From an uncultured Saprospirales bacterium (GTDB taxonomy: Bacteria; Bacteroidota; Bacteroidia; Chitinophagales; Saprospiraceae): a stretch of 54,333 nt of DNA. Below the pieces are notes generated by a model. That model was not told the origin of the DNA and did not search any database. It was given only the letters and a program-made list of their open reading frames with translations. This document shows, piece after piece, positions 53,565-54,333 of this stretch. The stretch's first letter is position 1. Each line of letters starts with the position of its first letter. The stretch covers positions 1-54,333 of the forward strand of contig CALCCH010000720.1 of assembly GCA_937899855.1 (NCBI GenBank), read 5' to 3'. The position numbers were made by a program, and so were the translations under genes.

Positions 53565-54333
53565 CTATACAATCATAAGCAGGCGCTGGCTCCGGAGGGA
53601 CCCATCCGCCATCCGCAAGCGTACGAAGTAGAGTCCACTGACCAATTGCTGCCGCAAGTCGTGACGGAAATGGCTTACTCCCACGGGGGGCTGAATGGCC
53701 TCCATCAATTTGCCCTGAGGGCTGAGAACCTGGATATTGTCCACGGCTTGGTCTAGCCCGGTCAGGTCAAACTGGAGGGCTTGGCCCGCGGGGAGTGGGT
53801 TGGGGTAAATGCGCACCTGGCCCTCGGCTGCGCCCGTCTCACGGGCTTGGATCAGACGGGTCGCATCCGTCTCGCCGTTCAGACCAATCGGCCCACCGCC
53901 AGTATCGCCACCGCCTTCGCCCTGGTCGCCGCCTTCACCACCGGCGTCGCCATTGCTGTCGCCCCCTTCGGGATAAACAAAGGGATGATCGCAATAATCG
54001 CCGATCAGGAGCCACTTACACCCCTCGTACTGGATTTCGTAGTAATAGGGAATGCTCGGTTGCATGCCTTCGACCGGACGGCAATCCAAACTGGAAGGTA
54101 CGCTGATCTGAATGCCCTCGCAAATCCGTGGGAACTGACTGCCCGGCGAAGAACAGATGATGAAGGTACCCGTTGCCGTACTCACCTGACCCGTCAGGTG
54201 ATTGATCACCGTGACCGGATCGAAGGGCGGCAAGCCCGGGATGGCTATCTCCAGGCGATTGCGGGGCATGTCGATCTGTCTGATCGAAGCCGCCGCCGCC
54301 CCCAGACAACCAGCGGGCAATTCGCAGCCGGTG
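53565..54333 (-). CDS. C-terminal part of a T9SS-secreted protein, N-terminus beyond right edge
   Basis: 256 codons are visible, open to the right edge; a TTG at 54320 is not likely to be the start, because the frame continues past it without a stop. The visible part has a Cys-containing beta region (CSSPGSQFPRICEGIQIS; YYYEIQYEGCKWLLIGDYC), a Gly/Asp-rich linker (~residues 125-150), and a complete T9SS type A sorting domain (RIYPNPLPAGQALQFDL ... GLYFVRLRMADGSLRSQ) ending in RLLMIV. It is an exported surface or secreted protein of unknown function. Confidence 0.85.
   Translation of the reverse strand, partial: TGCELPAGCLGAAAASIRQIDMPRNRLEIAIPGLPPFDPVTVINHLTGQVSTATGTFIICSSPGSQFPRICEGIQISVPSSLDCRPVEGMQPSIPYYYEIQYEGCKWLLIGDYCDHPFVYPEGGDSNGDAGGEGGDQGEGGGDTGGGPIGLNGETDATRLIQARETGAAEGQVRIYPNPLPAGQALQFDLTGLDQAVDNIQVLSPQGKLMEAIQPPVGVSHFRHDLRQQLVSGLYFVRLRMADGSLRSQRLLMIV

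Noticed and set aside
1-54333. The minus-strand frames at the two edges would join in frame (Gly codon across the junction), suggesting a circular molecule.
   Set aside because: No end overlap is present, an in-frame join has a one-in-three chance, and the gene content is chromosomal. The two proteins also run in an order that would fuse unrelated parts.
1-54333. Search for tRNA, rRNA, CRISPR arrays, phage or complete insertion sequences.
   Set aside because: Nothing convincing was seen on either strand by reading; this is not as sensitive as a covariance-model scan.

Overview
The window looks like a chromosomal fragment of a Bacteroidota bacterium, most likely from the Lewinella/Saprospira side of the phylum (lineage is inferred, not tested). 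The evidence is as follows. Several secreted proteins end in type IX secretion (T9SS, Por) sorting domains. Several genes have a TAnnTTTG -7 promoter element. The SdhCAB proteins are of the Bacteroidota type. Coding DNA is GC-rich, while the gaps between genes are AT-rich. No tRNA, rRNA, CRISPR array, complete insertion sequence or phage gene was recognised.

Layout. (1) 1-6406, minus strand: two large secreted proteins; the first is cut by the left edge and carries 133-residue Cys-rich tandem repeats. (2) 6907-17278: a frame-broken conserved gene, the sdhCAB succinate dehydrogenase operon, a hypothetical gene, a low-molecular-weight phosphatase gene with an internal TAG, sucA, a MITE-like element and rpsT with a frame-shuffled tail. 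(3) 17416-26993: a phenylacetate (paa) catabolic locus, paaE-paaR followed by paaABCDGHIJ, a Bax-inhibitor-1-like gene and paaY. Two near-identical palindromes, one before paaE and one before paaA, are probably PaaR operators. (4) 26998-30121, minus strand: a TPR sensor histidine kinase and, upstream of it, two tandem paralogous small peptide genes with a double-glycine leader. This is the best candidate in the window for an undescribed system. (5) 30544-37002: paaZ, a PaaF-like hydratase, a membrane protein, a fused 2-oxoacid dehydrogenase E1 and a short-chain dehydrogenase. (6) 37214-40650: iscS-iscU-iscA (minus) diverging from a shortened methylmalonyl-CoA mutase small subunit. (7) 40923-49883: a T9SS metalloprotease, lipoproteins, meaB and small genes. 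(8) 49887-54333, minus strand: pyruvate carboxylase and the C-terminal part of another T9SS protein, cut by the right edge.

Functionally, the paa genes open the aromatic ring of phenylacetyl-CoA and yield acetyl-CoA and succinyl-CoA. SucA, SdhCAB, pyruvate carboxylase and the mutase/MeaB pair are the central-carbon enzymes that would take up or balance these products. No phenylacetate-CoA ligase (paaK) is in the window. Three conserved genes between 7 and 17.3 kb have disrupted frames, so that part is either decaying or contains consensus errors. All functional statements come from motif reading alone; no database search was possible.
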